The position numbers and the translations under genes were made by a program. Positions 51,573 through 59,730 of a stretch of 64,000 nt of DNA are shown here, piece by piece. Source of the stretch: a virus. Under the pieces are notes generated by a model. It searched no databases, was not told where the DNA came from, and worked only from the letters and a program-made list of their open reading frames with translations. Positions within the stretch are counted from its first letter, which is position 1; each line of letters begins with the position of its first letter. The stretch covers positions 40,859 to 104,858 of the IMG/VR virus record IMGVR_UViG_3300037189_014399; one strand, 5' to 3'.

Positions 51573-53225
51573 TTATTTAAAGAACGGGCTAGCTGAAACC
51601 TCAATAGTCGGCATAACTAACTCTTGGGTTAGAGAGCAGGCTAGAGACAAGGAATCAACGTAATCATCATGGGCATGGGCTTCATCTGGGGCTTCAACTA
51701 GGAAGTTTGGACCTTTGTACTTAACTTCTGCATCTGTCATTTGCTGGTAAAACCGCTTCCAGTTACGGAGGCGTCTTGTCTTAGCATGGGCTGGCCAAGA
51801 GATCATTTGACGTTGAATTAGAGCCTGGAGGTGCTTCCAACGCTTGGACTGTTCTCCTGGACTAGATGAGATTGGAATGATCTCAGCTCTAGGCATTAAA
51901 ATCTTTAATCGGTCAGCAACAGCATCACCAACACCATTTGTATCTACAGCTATGGCCATAACGTCATAGCTTTCTAAGAAGTTAACAATTTGGAAGTATT
52001 GCTCTTCCCAGTCATCTCCCTGAATTTCTAACCAGTTAAGAATTCTATGATCGTAGTATCCATACTCATCTGGCCTATCCCAGTCAACCCAGACCACGGT
52101 TACTACGGTTGAGTCCATCTTACGAGCCGGATCTATGCCCACGACTACGGGTGATCGGTGCCAAGACTTTACAATTTCTGAAGAAGTATCCCCAAGATCA
52201 TCCATAGCACTGGATGTAATAAACATTCCTCGCTCTAGCAACCACTTGCAGTTGTATGAGATCTGGAACTCATCTGAGTCTTCTCCAATACGAAGCATCT
52301 CTTTCTTAATGAACTTCTCATAGTTCTCGTTAAACTTTGCTACATCTTTCCAATCCCATTGAAAATGATTCTGTTTGGCATTACGTCCTGAGTTCTGACG
52401 TCGCTTATTTAGTTGAATCGCTCTGTAGAAGTTATTTTTAGAAGTTGTCGGCGTACCCGTCTTAACCATCGTAGCGTTATAGTAAGCTCCCATAGGAGCA
52501 ATAGATTTAGAAACAATAAAATCGTCGGCCTCCTGACACTCATCAATTACCATTAGGTGAAAAGATTTAGATTCAATCTTTGCACGTGGGTTAGCAGTCA
52601 TCATCATAAGTTGAGAGCCTGAGTTCTTTAACTTAATATTTCTTGTCACCCCCGCCATCTTGGTGACAGAATCATCAATCTCCGCATCTCCCAGAATTGC
52701 TAGGGCATGCTCACTAGTCAATCGAGATACGGTACGTGAATATAGGGTTTCAGCCTGTGCTTGGATGGGAGCAAACATACCTACCCAAAGGCCATCTCTG
52801 AACTTGCCTAATAGATCTGGGTACATTCGTGCAAGGCGTGGCAGTAGGACCATTAGAGTTGCCACAACATCTGCCACAGTCTCAGACTTTCCTGACTGAC
52901 GAGCAGCTAATGCTGTGATCTCTTCTCCATCATTGATAATGACGGATTCAATAATTCTTCTAGCTAACGGTTTTTGATACGGGTGAAGGTCATGGCCCAC
53001 AAGTAGTACCAAAAACTCCATAACTTTATCAACAAGCTGTAATACAAATTCTTTAGAGAGTTCATCAAGCTCTTCTTCTTCGTGGAGTTCTTCAAACTCG
53101 TCTTCTTCTCCAAAAGATTCATTTGGGCCATTAGAGACGAGGCTATCCAACTCAGGCGTATCAAAGTCGCCCTCTTCATCAAAGTCTTGAAAATCAAAGT
53201 CATCTCTCATTCTTTGTTCTTTCAT
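51573..53225 (-). CDS. terL: Terminase large subunit
   Basis: 550 residues. DNA-packaging motor: ATPase with Walker A-like ARQSGKSE (108-115), Walker B FHLMVIDECQ with D228-E229, and a coupling TGTPT motif near 257. The nuclease domain has VVGIDPARKMDSTVVTV (D365), AIAVDTNGVGD (D428) and a late HDDYVDSLSL acidic cluster near 524. Odd feature: residues 8-58 are a highly acidic extension (DFDFQDFDEEGDFD... EELHEEEELDEL) before the ATPase. The ATG overlaps the end of the preceding gene by 26 bases. Confidence 0.95.
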   Translation of the reverse strand: MKEQRMRDDFDFQDFDEEGDFDTPELDSLVSNGPNESFGEEDEFEELHEEEELDELSKEFVLQLVDKVMEFLVLLVGHDLHPYQKPLARRIIESVIINDGEEITALAARQSGKSETVADVVATLMVLLPRLARMYPDLLGKFRDGLWVGMFAPIQAQAETLYSRTVSRLTSEHALAILGDAEIDDSVTKMAGVTRNIKLKNSGSQLMMMTANPRAKIESKSFHLMVIDECQEADDFIVSKSIAPMGAYYNATMVKTGTPTTSKNNFYRAIQLNKRRQNSGRNAKQNHFQWDWKDVAKFNENYEKFIKKEMLRIGEDSDEFQISYNCKWLLERGMFITSSAMDDLGDTSSEIVKSWHRSPVVVGIDPARKMDSTVVTVVWVDWDRPDEYGYYDHRILNWLEIQGDDWEEQYFQIVNFLESYDVMAIAVDTNGVGDAVADRLKILMPRAEIIPISSSPGEQSKRWKHLQALIQRQMISWPAHAKTRRLRNWKRFYQQMTDAEVKYKGPNFLVEAPDEAHAHDDYVDSLSLACSLTQELVMPTIEVSASPFFK

Positions 53226-53439
53226 GCAATGTTGTAGTGATGGCCATCAGAGCCTCTGCTCCAATTTTAGCCTCTTCTAGATAAAAAGGGTCTTGATTAC
53301 GTTGCCAAAGAGAGAGGTTACGACTAACAGCATAGACGCTAGATTCAGACCAACCTATAAGTTCTGAGGTTGGAAGAGAAGAAGCTCGTCTTTCTATTTT
53401 AGACTTTGGTCTTTCTTCTCTAGTTCTTCTTCTAAACAT
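53200..53439 (-). CDS. Small protein directly upstream of TerL (small-terminase candidate)
   Basis: 79 residues. Basic N-terminus (FRRRTREERPKSKIERRASS), then a helical part with LPTSELIGWSESSVYAVSRN and IGAEALMAITTTLHERTKNE. The position directly before TerL is where the small terminase usually lies, but the protein is half the usual length and a clear helix-turn-helix is not evident. A head-protein alternative remains. It overlaps TerL by 26 and the upstream gene by 46 bases, suggesting tight coupling. Confidence 0.55.
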   Translation of the reverse strand: MFRRRTREERPKSKIERRASSLPTSELIGWSESSVYAVSRNLSLWQRNQDPFYLEEAKIGAEALMAITTTLHERTKNER

Positions 53440-53723
53440 TCGTCTGCTCCGTATCGTATGAAATCCCAGTTTACTTCTTCATTCATTAGGCCTCTGCCAT
53501 TTATGGCGTATGTAAGACCTTGGCTCTCAGTATATCCTGTTTTTTTCCATACCCCTAAAACCAAAGCCTTTTTAGTAAAGGGGGCCCGAATAGATACTCC
53601 GTATCCCTTACGATACTGTCCCTCGATCTCTTGACTAAAAGCACGCTCAATTAGTCCACGAGGTTTTACAGGATAGGTTAGGGGATGGCAATAAAAGGGC
53701 CCTAGATCTTTAGTGGCTGCCAC
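53394..53723 (-). CDS. Unknown protein, terminase operon
   Basis: 109 residues. GTG start overlapping the previous stop (TAGTG). LGPFYCHPLTYPVKPRGLIE and GYGVSIRAPFTKKALVLGVW suggest a beta-barrel-like small domain, ending in an acidic tail (DECLEEELEKKDQS). Not recognised. Expression coupled to the KTSC-like gene and to the terminase genes. Confidence 0.6.
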   Translation of the reverse strand: MAATKDLGPFYCHPLTYPVKPRGLIERAFSQEIEGQYRKGYGVSIRAPFTKKALVLGVWKKTGYTESQGLTYAINGRGLMNEEVNWDFIRYGADECLEEELEKKDQSLK

Positions 53724-54499
53724 TATTCACTCCACTTTCCATTTAAGCCCTCATCAAGGATCGGTGCCCTGTATCCGGTTCTTTTATACTCTTTAAATGC
53801 CTTGTCATAATCTGAAAAGAATTGCTTTTGCTTACGTGCCGCTTCTTGTGTTTGTTTGAGGGAATAGGCCTCAGCTTGAAGGCTTCTACTAAGAAGCCAA
53901 GTCTTCTGACGTATTTCTTCAGGAAAGTCACTAGTATCTGCAGGTCCACGTGGGTGTGTATCTAAAAATTCTTTTATTACTGGTCCCTTACTTGTTTCTC
54001 CATGAAACAGATCCCACTCATCCATGCTGCACTCGTAATAGTTATAAACAGTTCCGTCTCTGAACATAATGGTTATAACTTGTCGCTCAGGATCATATGC
54101 TGCTGCGACAGTTCTTGGACGTGCTGCATTGGACGTGGATGTAGGAACCTCTGTGTAGTCACTACCAAACCCAGCGTTTCCATAGATTAGTTGACCACCA
54201 GGACCGGCTTCACCTGCCTCTGGAAACACGTAGAGAGGATTACCTAGATCAGCACCATACTCTGATGCCCTAGTTGAATCAACAGCTAGTTCATCAATAA
54301 TGTCCATAGCGTATGTATCCATAGGCTTTGTTACATCGTGACGACCTCGAGCCATTCTATTTAATAAGTCTTGAGGTATATTTTGTTGAACGGCTTGTTG
54401 ATACAACTCATTGTCGTTCTTAGGAGCTAAACTGCTTCGCAGTTCTCTCTCAAGACGTTTCTCTCTAGATGATGCTCTAGAAGATTTAAAGTTACGCAT
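53723..54499 (-). CDS. KTSC-domain-like protein
   Basis: 258 residues. The centre (about 133-180), AAAYDPERQVITIMFRDGTV with YNYYECSMDEWDLFHGETSK, is a KTSC-type fold ('Y......L.v.F.dG..Y.Y..V....w..f..a.SkG'), known in phage proteins and lysyl-tRNA synthetase-like contexts. The N-terminus is charged and helical; the C-terminus has KQTQEAARKQKQFFSDYDKA helices. In actinophages similar proteins lie near terminase. Function unknown; possibly minor head or packaging protein. Confidence 0.6.
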   Translation of the reverse strand: MRNFKSSRASSREKRLERELRSSLAPKNDNELYQQAVQQNIPQDLLNRMARGRHDVTKPMDTYAMDIIDELAVDSTRASEYGADLGNPLYVFPEAGEAGPGGQLIYGNAGFGSDYTEVPTSTSNAARPRTVAAAYDPERQVITIMFRDGTVYNYYECSMDEWDLFHGETSKGPVIKEFLDTHPRGPADTSDFPEEIRQKTWLLSRSLQAEAYSLKQTQEAARKQKQFFSDYDKAFKEYKRTGYRAPILDEGLNGKWSE

Positions 54500-54755
54500 T
54501 ACAGATATGTGTCTCTAACTGTGTGTCGGGAACAACCTCACCACAGTCATCACATGAGAACCACTTAACAGGAGAGAAGTTATTCTGTGCAGTACCTTCT
54601 AAAGCGTCCTGCAAGTTTCCATCTTCTCCTTGACGAGGATAATCATAGATAACTTTAGGTTGTTGAAGTAGCTCTGGTGGAAATGGTCCATTTGGACGAT
54701 GAGCTTTAGCAGGTATTGGATGTCCCTGCTTTGTGATGATTCTCTCAATTTTCAC
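54492..54755 (-). CDS. Small protein with C-terminal zinc finger
   Basis: 87 residues. Pro-rich N-terminal half (HPIPAKAHRPNGPFPPELLQ), then VKWFSCDDCGEVVPDTQLET with H and C, making a C-x2-C-x10-H-x-C zinc-finger-like end. It overlaps both neighbours by 8-11 bases. DNA or protein binding is possible. Confidence 0.62.
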   Translation of the reverse strand: MKIERIITKQGHPIPAKAHRPNGPFPPELLQQPKVIYDYPRQGEDGNLQDALEGTAQNNFSPVKWFSCDDCGEVVPDTQLETHICNA

Positions 54756-54978
54756 TAGCTTCAGCCTTCAAGGCTTCTGCATTTTTAATATCCGCTTCTT
54801 TTTTAGTTTCCGCTTCTCGTTTAAAGTCAGCCTTCTTATCTAAGCGTGGAAGTGTGCCTTCTACTGCTGCTTTACGCAAGAACCATGGGAGATCTAGATC
54901 ACAGAATACTTGAGTTTGTGCGCCCTTTGTCTCTACAAGCCAAATTGCCTCATTTACGCAATTTAAACATTTTGCCAT
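54745..54978 (-). CDS. Small protein with N-terminal CxxC motif
   Basis: 77 residues. AKCLNCVNEAIWLVETKGAQ and VFCDLDLPWF give a C4-x2-C7...C26 potential zinc site like the start of DUF7455-type small proteins. The second half is highly charged (KKADFKREAETKKEADIKNA). First gene of the terminase operon after the inverted lysis-type gene. Confidence 0.62.
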   Translation of the reverse strand: MAKCLNCVNEAIWLVETKGAQTQVFCDLDLPWFLRKAAVEGTLPRLDKKADFKREAETKKEADIKNAEALKAEASEN

Positions 54979-55171
54979 TTTAATACCTCTCTAAGTTGAG
55001 TTGCCCCTGTATTTACTGCTATGGTTTATCCATGACCAGGAAACTGGTCATACGCATCCAGTAAGTATAACGGGGTTGCAGGTAGGTTCGGTAGACATAG
55101 ACCGCACCGCCGATAGGCAAGTGACAGTTGTCAGTCGGTTCAAACCTGGCCCTCTAGACCCAGGGGATACC

Positions 55172-55708
55172 GTGAATTATAGTGCAAAACTTAAGATCAT
55201 CACTGCGTTACTCGTATTTACACTGCCAGTAACCATAGACACAGCTTGGCCGGCTGATCCTTCAGGCCAAACAGATGGGGCTACAGTTACATCTGTAGTT
55301 AACCCTCTTGATAAATATCGTGGAGCAAAAGAGCTCTCAGAAACAGACCTTGTAGACCTATTAAAGCTAGTTGGCTTTACAGGTAAGTCCTTAAAGGTGG
55401 CATGGGCTACCGTTATGAAGGAATCTCGAGGTCATCCTCTATCCCACAATAACAATGTTAAAACAGGAGATAACTCTTATGGGTTATTCCAAATTAACAT
55501 GTTTGGGGATCTAGGCTCTATAAGACGGGATAAATTCAATCTCAAATCTAACGACGAACTGTTAGACCCAGTCACCAATGCTCAAGCTGCGTTCTATATG
55601 ACCGCACACGGAACAGACTTTGGATCATGGGGCTATGGCCCTAACGCATACGATGGAACCTCAGCAGAACCAGAGATAACAAACTGGATCGCTAAGTTTC
55701 CAAACTAG
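55172..55708 (+). CDS. Secreted lytic transglycosylase (lysis or entry enzyme), plus strand
   Basis: 178 residues from GTG 55172, chosen because AGGGG lies five bases upstream and the frame then starts with a signal peptide (KLKIITALLVFTLPVTIDTA, cleavage probably near AWPA). The mature part has the SLT fold: catalytic Glu in AWATVMKESRGHP, then GDNSYGLFQINMFGDLG and NAQAAFYMTAHG. It would cleave peptidoglycan after Sec export. It is the only plus-strand gene inside the late region and ends at a bidirectional terminator, so it is separately controlled. A weak promoter (TTGAGT at 54996, TATGGT at 55020) lies upstream. The tape measure carries a related domain. Confidence 0.82.
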   Translation: MNYSAKLKIITALLVFTLPVTIDTAWPADPSGQTDGATVTSVVNPLDKYRGAKELSETDLVDLLKLVGFTGKSLKVAWATVMKESRGHPLSHNNNVKTGDNSYGLFQINMFGDLGSIRRDKFNLKSNDELLDPVTNAQAAFYMTAHGTDFGSWGYGPNAYDGTSAEPEITNWIAKFPN

Positions 55709-55720
55709 TATCAAATAAGA

Positions 55721-55744
55721 AAGGCCCCCAGTGATGGGGGCCTT
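55721..55744. terminator. Bidirectional intrinsic terminator
   Basis: Perfect 9-bp stem AAGGCCCCC/GGGGGCCTT with a 6-base loop, followed by TTTTATTT on the plus strand and, read the other way, by CTTATTT. It stands between the ends of the plus-strand lytic gene and the convergent minus-strand PASTA-like gene. Confidence 0.9.
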
Positions 55745-55758
55745 TTTTATTTAATCTA

Positions 55759-56340
55759 TTATCCGTTGAGGTTACCGGATGGATTTGTTGTAGCGTCGTG
55801 GAACTTATAAACAGTAATTGTGATTGAATCACCCTGGTGAATGCTAGAAGCACCGGCTGCAATGCTCTGGCTGTAAACAGTGTCGTGGTTAGCAGCTGTA
55901 GCACCAGTTGTACGTGTAGCTAGAACAACATCAAGACCTGCAAGGTGCAAGGTGTCTTCAGCTTCCTGAACTCCCTTACCGATAACGCTAGGTACAGTAA
56001 TTGTTGCTGTGCCGTCTGTACGAACTCCAGATCCGCCTGGCTGAGTTGAAATATCTGTTTGTACATCGTAACCTGGGTAGCTATTCCAGTTCTCTGCAGC
56101 GATAACGTGATTATCTGGAGATACTGTATAGGTGAGGTTATTAAGTGTTACTGAAATTGGATTTGTTGCAAGTTTTGCAGAAGCGATTGTGCCATAGTTA
56201 GTCCAACCTACGTTCTGATCTCCACCAGCTGTTACAGTCTGTGTAGGAGATGATTGACGAACGTCATCTGGTTGGATAGGCATGTTGCCCCATGCAAAGT
56301 CAATTGCGACTTCACCCTTGCTATCTACTGGATTTGTCAT
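55759..56340 (-). CDS. PASTA-domain virion-region protein
   Basis: 193 residues. Residues ~115-183 form a PASTA domain: TVPSVIGKGVQEAEDTLHLA with a later SQSIAAGASSIHQGDSITIT. PASTA domains bind peptidoglycan in Ser/Thr kinases and penicillin-binding proteins of Actinobacteria and Firmicutes. The N-terminal ~110 residues are beta-rich with a Gly/Thr-rich loop (TQTVTAGGDQNVGWTNYG). It may decorate the capsid or hold the virion to the Gram-positive wall; inference. It ends at a bidirectional terminator. Confidence 0.68.
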   Translation of the reverse strand: MTNPVDSKGEVAIDFAWGNMPIQPDDVRQSSPTQTVTAGGDQNVGWTNYGTIASAKLATNPISVTLNNLTYTVSPDNHVIAAENWNSYPGYDVQTDISTQPGGSGVRTDGTATITVPSVIGKGVQEAEDTLHLAGLDVVLATRTTGATAANHDTVYSQSIAAGASSIHQGDSITITVYKFHDATTNPSGNLNG

Positions 56341-56406
56341 TTCTTACCTTTTCTCTAGAGAGGTTAAATCCCTTACGTCTAAGGGAACAGCATTAGTTTA
56401 TGTGAA

Positions 56407-56559
56407 TTATTCGTCTTCGTCTGTCTCATTGCCGGCATTTTTTGTACCGCCTGAGCTTTCAATTCTTTTCTTATTGGCAGCCAACGCTCTAGTGGCTTTG
56501 GCAATCTCTGCGTCCCAGTAGCCTTTATTAGAAGGATGTGGGGGATTTGGATGAGTCAT
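56407..56559 (-). CDS. Small 50-residue protein
   Basis: Starts MTHPNPPHPSNKGYWDAEIA and ends in an acidic tail (NETDEDE). The ATG shares a base with the previous stop (TAATG), the normal way genes are joined in this region. A short helix (AEIAKATRALAANKKRIE) lies in the middle. Function unknown. Confidence 0.55.
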   Translation of the reverse strand: MTHPNPPHPSNKGYWDAEIAKATRALAANKKRIESSGGTKNAGNETDEDE

Positions 56560-56789
56560 TAGTTACCCTTCTTTGGAGGAGTAGGTGGGGGTGGGGGTGG
56601 GGGTGCTGCTGCAGCCGCTGCGCCTCCTGATGTTCCTTTAGTCTGTGGCTTCTTAGCTTGTGTCTTTTTCTTTATAATAACATTTTCACTAGAAGATCGA
56701 TTACCTGGAGCACTACTTAAAGACCTAATAATACGATTGCCTTGACCGTCAGTCTCTCTTCCACGTCTATCGTAAAACTCAATTCCCAT
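56559..56789 (-). CDS. Low-complexity basic protein with poly-Ala/poly-Pro
   Basis: 76 residues. Arg-rich start (GIEFYDRRGRETDGQGNRII), Lys-rich centre (IIKKKTQAKKPQTKG), then GGAAAAAAPPPPPPP. Probably disordered. TAATG and similar overlaps on both sides support translation. Function unknown. Confidence 0.55.
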   Translation of the reverse strand: MGIEFYDRRGRETDGQGNRIIRSLSSAPGNRSSSENVIIKKKTQAKKPQTKGTSGGAAAAAAPPPPPPPTPPKKGN

Positions 56790-57085
56790 TACTTCTTCTT
56801 TCCAGCACGACGCTTATTCTCTTTAGCTGCGTTCTTTCCATGAGATAAAGGACGAAGGTTGCTAGATCTGTCATCATCATGGTTATTGTTCTTATGGTCT
56901 ACGTCTGTGTCTTTGGATAGCTTGCCGTGCTTCTTCTCATACTTAGCACGAGCAGCATTCTTAGAGGTAGTGTGCCACTTACCGGACTTATCCTTGTAGT
57001 GCTCAACAATAATCTTGCGACCACCATTGGCAGCAGAGCCTTTGTACTCTTTACCACCAGCTACTTCTTTTTTCTTGGTAGGCAC
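56789..57085 (-). CDS. HNH endonuclease-like protein
   Basis: 98 residues; GTG start overlapping the upstream stop by one base. KKHGKLSKDTDVDHKNNNHD followed by DRSSNLRPLSHGKNAAKENK is an HNH motif (D63-H64, N76, N85) as in phage homing and packaging-associated nucleases. Lys-rich ends suit DNA binding. HNH proteins near terminase genes can aid DNA packaging, but this gene is 3.5 kb away; it might equally be a small homing-type nuclease. Confidence 0.72.
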   Translation of the reverse strand: MPTKKKEVAGGKEYKGSAANGGRKIIVEHYKDKSGKWHTTSKNAARAKYEKKHGKLSKDTDVDHKNNNHDDDRSSNLRPLSHGKNAAKENKRRAGKKK

Positions 57086-57219
57086 TACTTACTCTTTTTC
57101 TTTACAGGCTTTGCAACCTTTTTCTTACCAGAGCCTTCCGGTACGCAGTTAGGGACTTTCTTACCGCCCTTAGTCTTCATACCAACCTGAACGTAGCCAT
57201 CCCAGCATGGGTTTTTCAT
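57085..57219 (-). CDS. Small conserved phage protein (CW..GY..GMK family)
   Basis: 44 residues: KNPCWDGYVQVGMKTKGGKK then VPNCVPEGSG and a Lys tail. The 'NPCW.GY...GMK.K.GK.VPNCVP' pattern is common in small proteins of cyanophages and other environmental myoviruses, usually in the virion region. Two cysteines. It starts at ATG 57219 on the stop of the next gene upstream. Function unknown. Confidence 0.72.
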   Translation of the reverse strand: MKNPCWDGYVQVGMKTKGGKKVPNCVPEGSGKKKVAKPVKKKSK

Positions 57220-57515
57220 TAGCAGTCCCACTTACGTAGAGACTTGTTAATACGGCTATTAGGATCGTGAGCTGCCTTAGAACCTGTGTTGTGCTTCTTC
57301 ATGCCTTCCATGCGTGCACAGAAAGACTTACGACGTGCAGCAGACTTCTTAGACTTTGATGCCTGTTCTTTAGATACAGGTGGCTTTAAGTTATGTCCTT
57401 CTTTTTTAGCAGAAGCACGCCCTTTAGCGTTAAGTCCACCCTCAGAGTTCTGGCCTTCTTTACGAGTCCACGCTGCAGACTTATGATGTTCTTTTTTCTT
57501 AGTCTTAGTTGTCAT
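57219..57515 (-). CDS. Conserved basic phage protein (DUF6321-like)
   Basis: 98 residues from ATG 57515, which overlaps the previous stop (TAATG). NSEGGLNAKGRASAKKEGHN, then SAARRKSFCARMEGMKKHNT and DPNSRINKSLRKWDC are blocks highly conserved in phage proteins that I associate with DUF6321. Strong positive charge and conservation suggest a nucleic-acid-bound virion protein. It is adjacent to the CW..GY protein, a pairing seen in other phages as far as I recall. Confidence 0.72.
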   Translation of the reverse strand: MTTKTKKKEHHKSAAWTRKEGQNSEGGLNAKGRASAKKEGHNLKPPVSKEQASKSKKSAARRKSFCARMEGMKKHNTGSKAAHDPNSRINKSLRKWDC

Positions 57516-57745
57516 TAGAATAGTTTCCCTTGTAAGTCGCAGGCTTTCCAATCGTGATCTGTTTTAAATCTTGCACAGTCTGGACAGGTAAGACGATCGT
57601 TGTTATCCAATGATCCCATCTTCTGTAGGGAATTTTCATAGGAAAACACACTACGATGACCATTAAAGTGAGGAATCTGGTACGACTCTCTAGCTACTTC
57701 CACCTGTGGGTGAACTTTGCCTTTGTACCTACGTACATTAGACAT
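57515..57745 (-). CDS. Small protein with C-terminal CxxC
   Basis: 76 residues. Begins SNVRRYKGKVHPQVEVARES and has LTCPDCARFKTDHDWKACDL near the end: C54-x2-C57...C69, a possible incomplete zinc site. Overlaps on both sides (TAATG). Function unknown. Confidence 0.6.
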   Translation of the reverse strand: MSNVRRYKGKVHPQVEVARESYQIPHFNGHRSVFSYENSLQKMGSLDNNDRLTCPDCARFKTDHDWKACDLQGKLF

Positions 57746-59730
57746 TAGTAGGCCCTGCCTCGTCCTAACTGCTTGCCTTCTTGTGTAATTTCTGTATTGC
57801 CTGGTCCTTCATTTCTACGAATAACTTCGTCAGATGAACCAAAAGGAGTTTGAATAGCTTGGCGTTGAGGAAGAGCACCACCAGTACCTGCAGTCATTGC
57901 TGTTGCAATGGTCTGCTTTGAACCTCTGTCATTTGATTTATTTCTAAATGGCTTAGTTTCCATGTGCTCAGCGATCTTATGGCTGATGTACTGAGTATGT
58001 GTGAGTGTTCCGGCATCAGATCCTGGACTCTTTTGAATCTCTGTCCAGTGACGAGGAAGATTTGCACCTTCTTTAGTACGACCACGACGGCTCTTTACAC
58101 GACCAGATGGGTGGTATTCCACCATTCTGTGTGTTTGAACTGGATCACTTGTAGGAACCCAAGCTTTCTTAGCAACACCTGAGTCATAAACCTGTGATGA
58201 TAGGTCTTTATGAAGCTGATGTACATCTACTCCGGTTTCTTTTACCCAAGAAGAAACATGTGAAACCTTTTGCTTTGTGTGATAGGCAATCTCTTGTAGC
58301 TTTGTCTTTTCAATTCCCTTATTAAACTTGGTATCTCCAGCAGAGTTTTCTCCCAAGTAGTAGTTAAGTGGCTTACTCTTCTTTTCAGCCGCACCATTAG
58401 CGGTGATCTCCATAGCCTGTTCACGATCAATACCTGGAAGGTTGTTAATTCCCTCATCAGATAGCTTATGTCCATACTTGCGGACATAACGATCACGAAC
58501 TGCAATTGCCTTCTTAACGTCTTTTCCTGCACCATATAAGCCTTCATGGCTGCCGGATGTTGCTCCAAGGCGAATTGCTTCCTCATCAGAGGCATTAGGA
58601 TTAGCTTTAAGTCCAAGATTCTTTGCAGATGAACGGTTACTCTTTGTCATAGCAGTAACCTTTTTATTAACATCATGCTGACGTGCTTGCTGACCAAAGA
58701 AAGCAGTGCGTGCCATTTTAGCCTCGTCTGTATTCTTGATAGGTAGAGCAGGCTGTTCACCAATACTTCCAGGTTGCAGATATCCAGCTTTGCTAGACTT
58801 AGCAATGTGTCGTGCTTGACCCTCAACACTTGCACCTGTTTGACCAGCAATTAACTTTGTAACGTTACTAATTCTTGATGGATCAGTAGTTTCATGGTAT
58901 GAAACACCGCTGCTGTTACTTTCTGTAAGCATACGTGTAAATTTCTTTCCACCAACACCACGCTTTTGTTCACGAACTAACTGCTCGTGTGGACGATCTC
59001 CTGCATAAAGTGAGTTGTTAGGATCATAATTTCCTGCACCCATCTTAGGAATCTTATTTGCAGCACGAGATCTACTGATTCTAATGTTTTCTTTGCTTCG
59101 TAGTTGGCGTTGATTTCCAGCAACTCTTTTTCCATCAGCAAGAGGTGCGCCTGATCCACGACCAATTCGCATGGTTCCACCGTTACCGCCATCACCTAGG
59201 TAAGCTGCAGCAGGGCGTTGACCTGAAGGTGTTCCTGCCTCAGGAACTGTTGCTGTATTAATTCCACGCATTGCAGCCTTGTTAACACGCATTGACTTGC
59301 GTTTTACAGGTGCTGCGCCGCCAGGAAGGGCTGCAATTTGTTCAGCGTACTTAACATCTTGGCCAGCAGTGCGATCAGCAGTAAAGTCTTTTAGTTGGCT
59401 TGATCTAAAGCTTGCTTGACCTATTCTGCGTGCGTCTTCTTTGTCAAATTCTCCACGTGCTTCTTCTGCTGAAGGTAGGGCACGTTCTCCACTCTCTCCA
59501 CCCAATTCAAATAAAGGACGACGACTACGGGCTGGTTTTCCTGCAGGTGTTCCAGGAAGTGGGGTTGAATCAGTAACCTTTGCAGGATCTTGTCCTGCGC
59601 CACGTACACGTGTGCGCTTTGGTACTACTTCAGTACCATCTGCACGTATTCTCTTTTTTTCACCATCTTCAACAACAGATAGCATTGGAGCCTTCTTAGG
59701 TGCCTTTTTACGATTGCGTGAACGTGCCAT
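57745..59730 (-). CDS. Large basic head-region protein of unknown function
   Basis: 661 residues, very rich in Arg/Lys/Gly. The N-terminal ~120 residues are disordered and basic (ARSRNRKKAPKKAPM). The only compact part is about 385-520, with DVKKAIAVRDRYVRKYGHKL, NLPGIDREQAMEITANGAAE and EIAYHTKQKVSHVSSWVKET. The last looks like a helix-turn-helix. Positively charged, long and in the late region: it could be a DNA-binding internal head protein. I do not recognise the family. Confidence 0.55.
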   Translation of the reverse strand: MARSRNRKKAPKKAPMLSVVEDGEKKRIRADGTEVVPKRTRVRGAGQDPAKVTDSTPLPGTPAGKPARSRRPLFELGGESGERALPSAEEARGEFDKEDARRIGQASFRSSQLKDFTADRTAGQDVKYAEQIAALPGGAAPVKRKSMRVNKAAMRGINTATVPEAGTPSGQRPAAAYLGDGGNGGTMRIGRGSGAPLADGKRVAGNQRQLRSKENIRISRSRAANKIPKMGAGNYDPNNSLYAGDRPHEQLVREQKRGVGGKKFTRMLTESNSSGVSYHETTDPSRISNVTKLIAGQTGASVEGQARHIAKSSKAGYLQPGSIGEQPALPIKNTDEAKMARTAFFGQQARQHDVNKKVTAMTKSNRSSAKNLGLKANPNASDEEAIRLGATSGSHEGLYGAGKDVKKAIAVRDRYVRKYGHKLSDEGINNLPGIDREQAMEITANGAAEKKSKPLNYYLGENSAGDTKFNKGIEKTKLQEIAYHTKQKVSHVSSWVKETGVDVHQLHKDLSSQVYDSGVAKKAWVPTSDPVQTHRMVEYHPSGRVKSRRGRTKEGANLPRHWTEIQKSPGSDAGTLTHTQYISHKIAEHMETKPFRNKSNDRGSKQTIATAMTAGTGGALPQRQAIQTPFGSSDEVIRRNEGPGNTEITQEGKQLGRGRAY

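Noticed and set aside
55033-55050. TGACCAG-GAAA-CTGGTCA hairpin with GAAA loop
   Set aside because: It is a good 7-bp stem but has no T-run, conserved flank or clear partner; too little to call a riboswitch or small RNA.
55120-55165. T-arm-like GGTTCAAACC suggesting a tRNA or tmRNA upstream of the plus-strand lytic gene
   Set aside because: A five-base T stem can be drawn, but the following seven bases have no complementary acceptor strand upstream and there is no D or anticodon arm.
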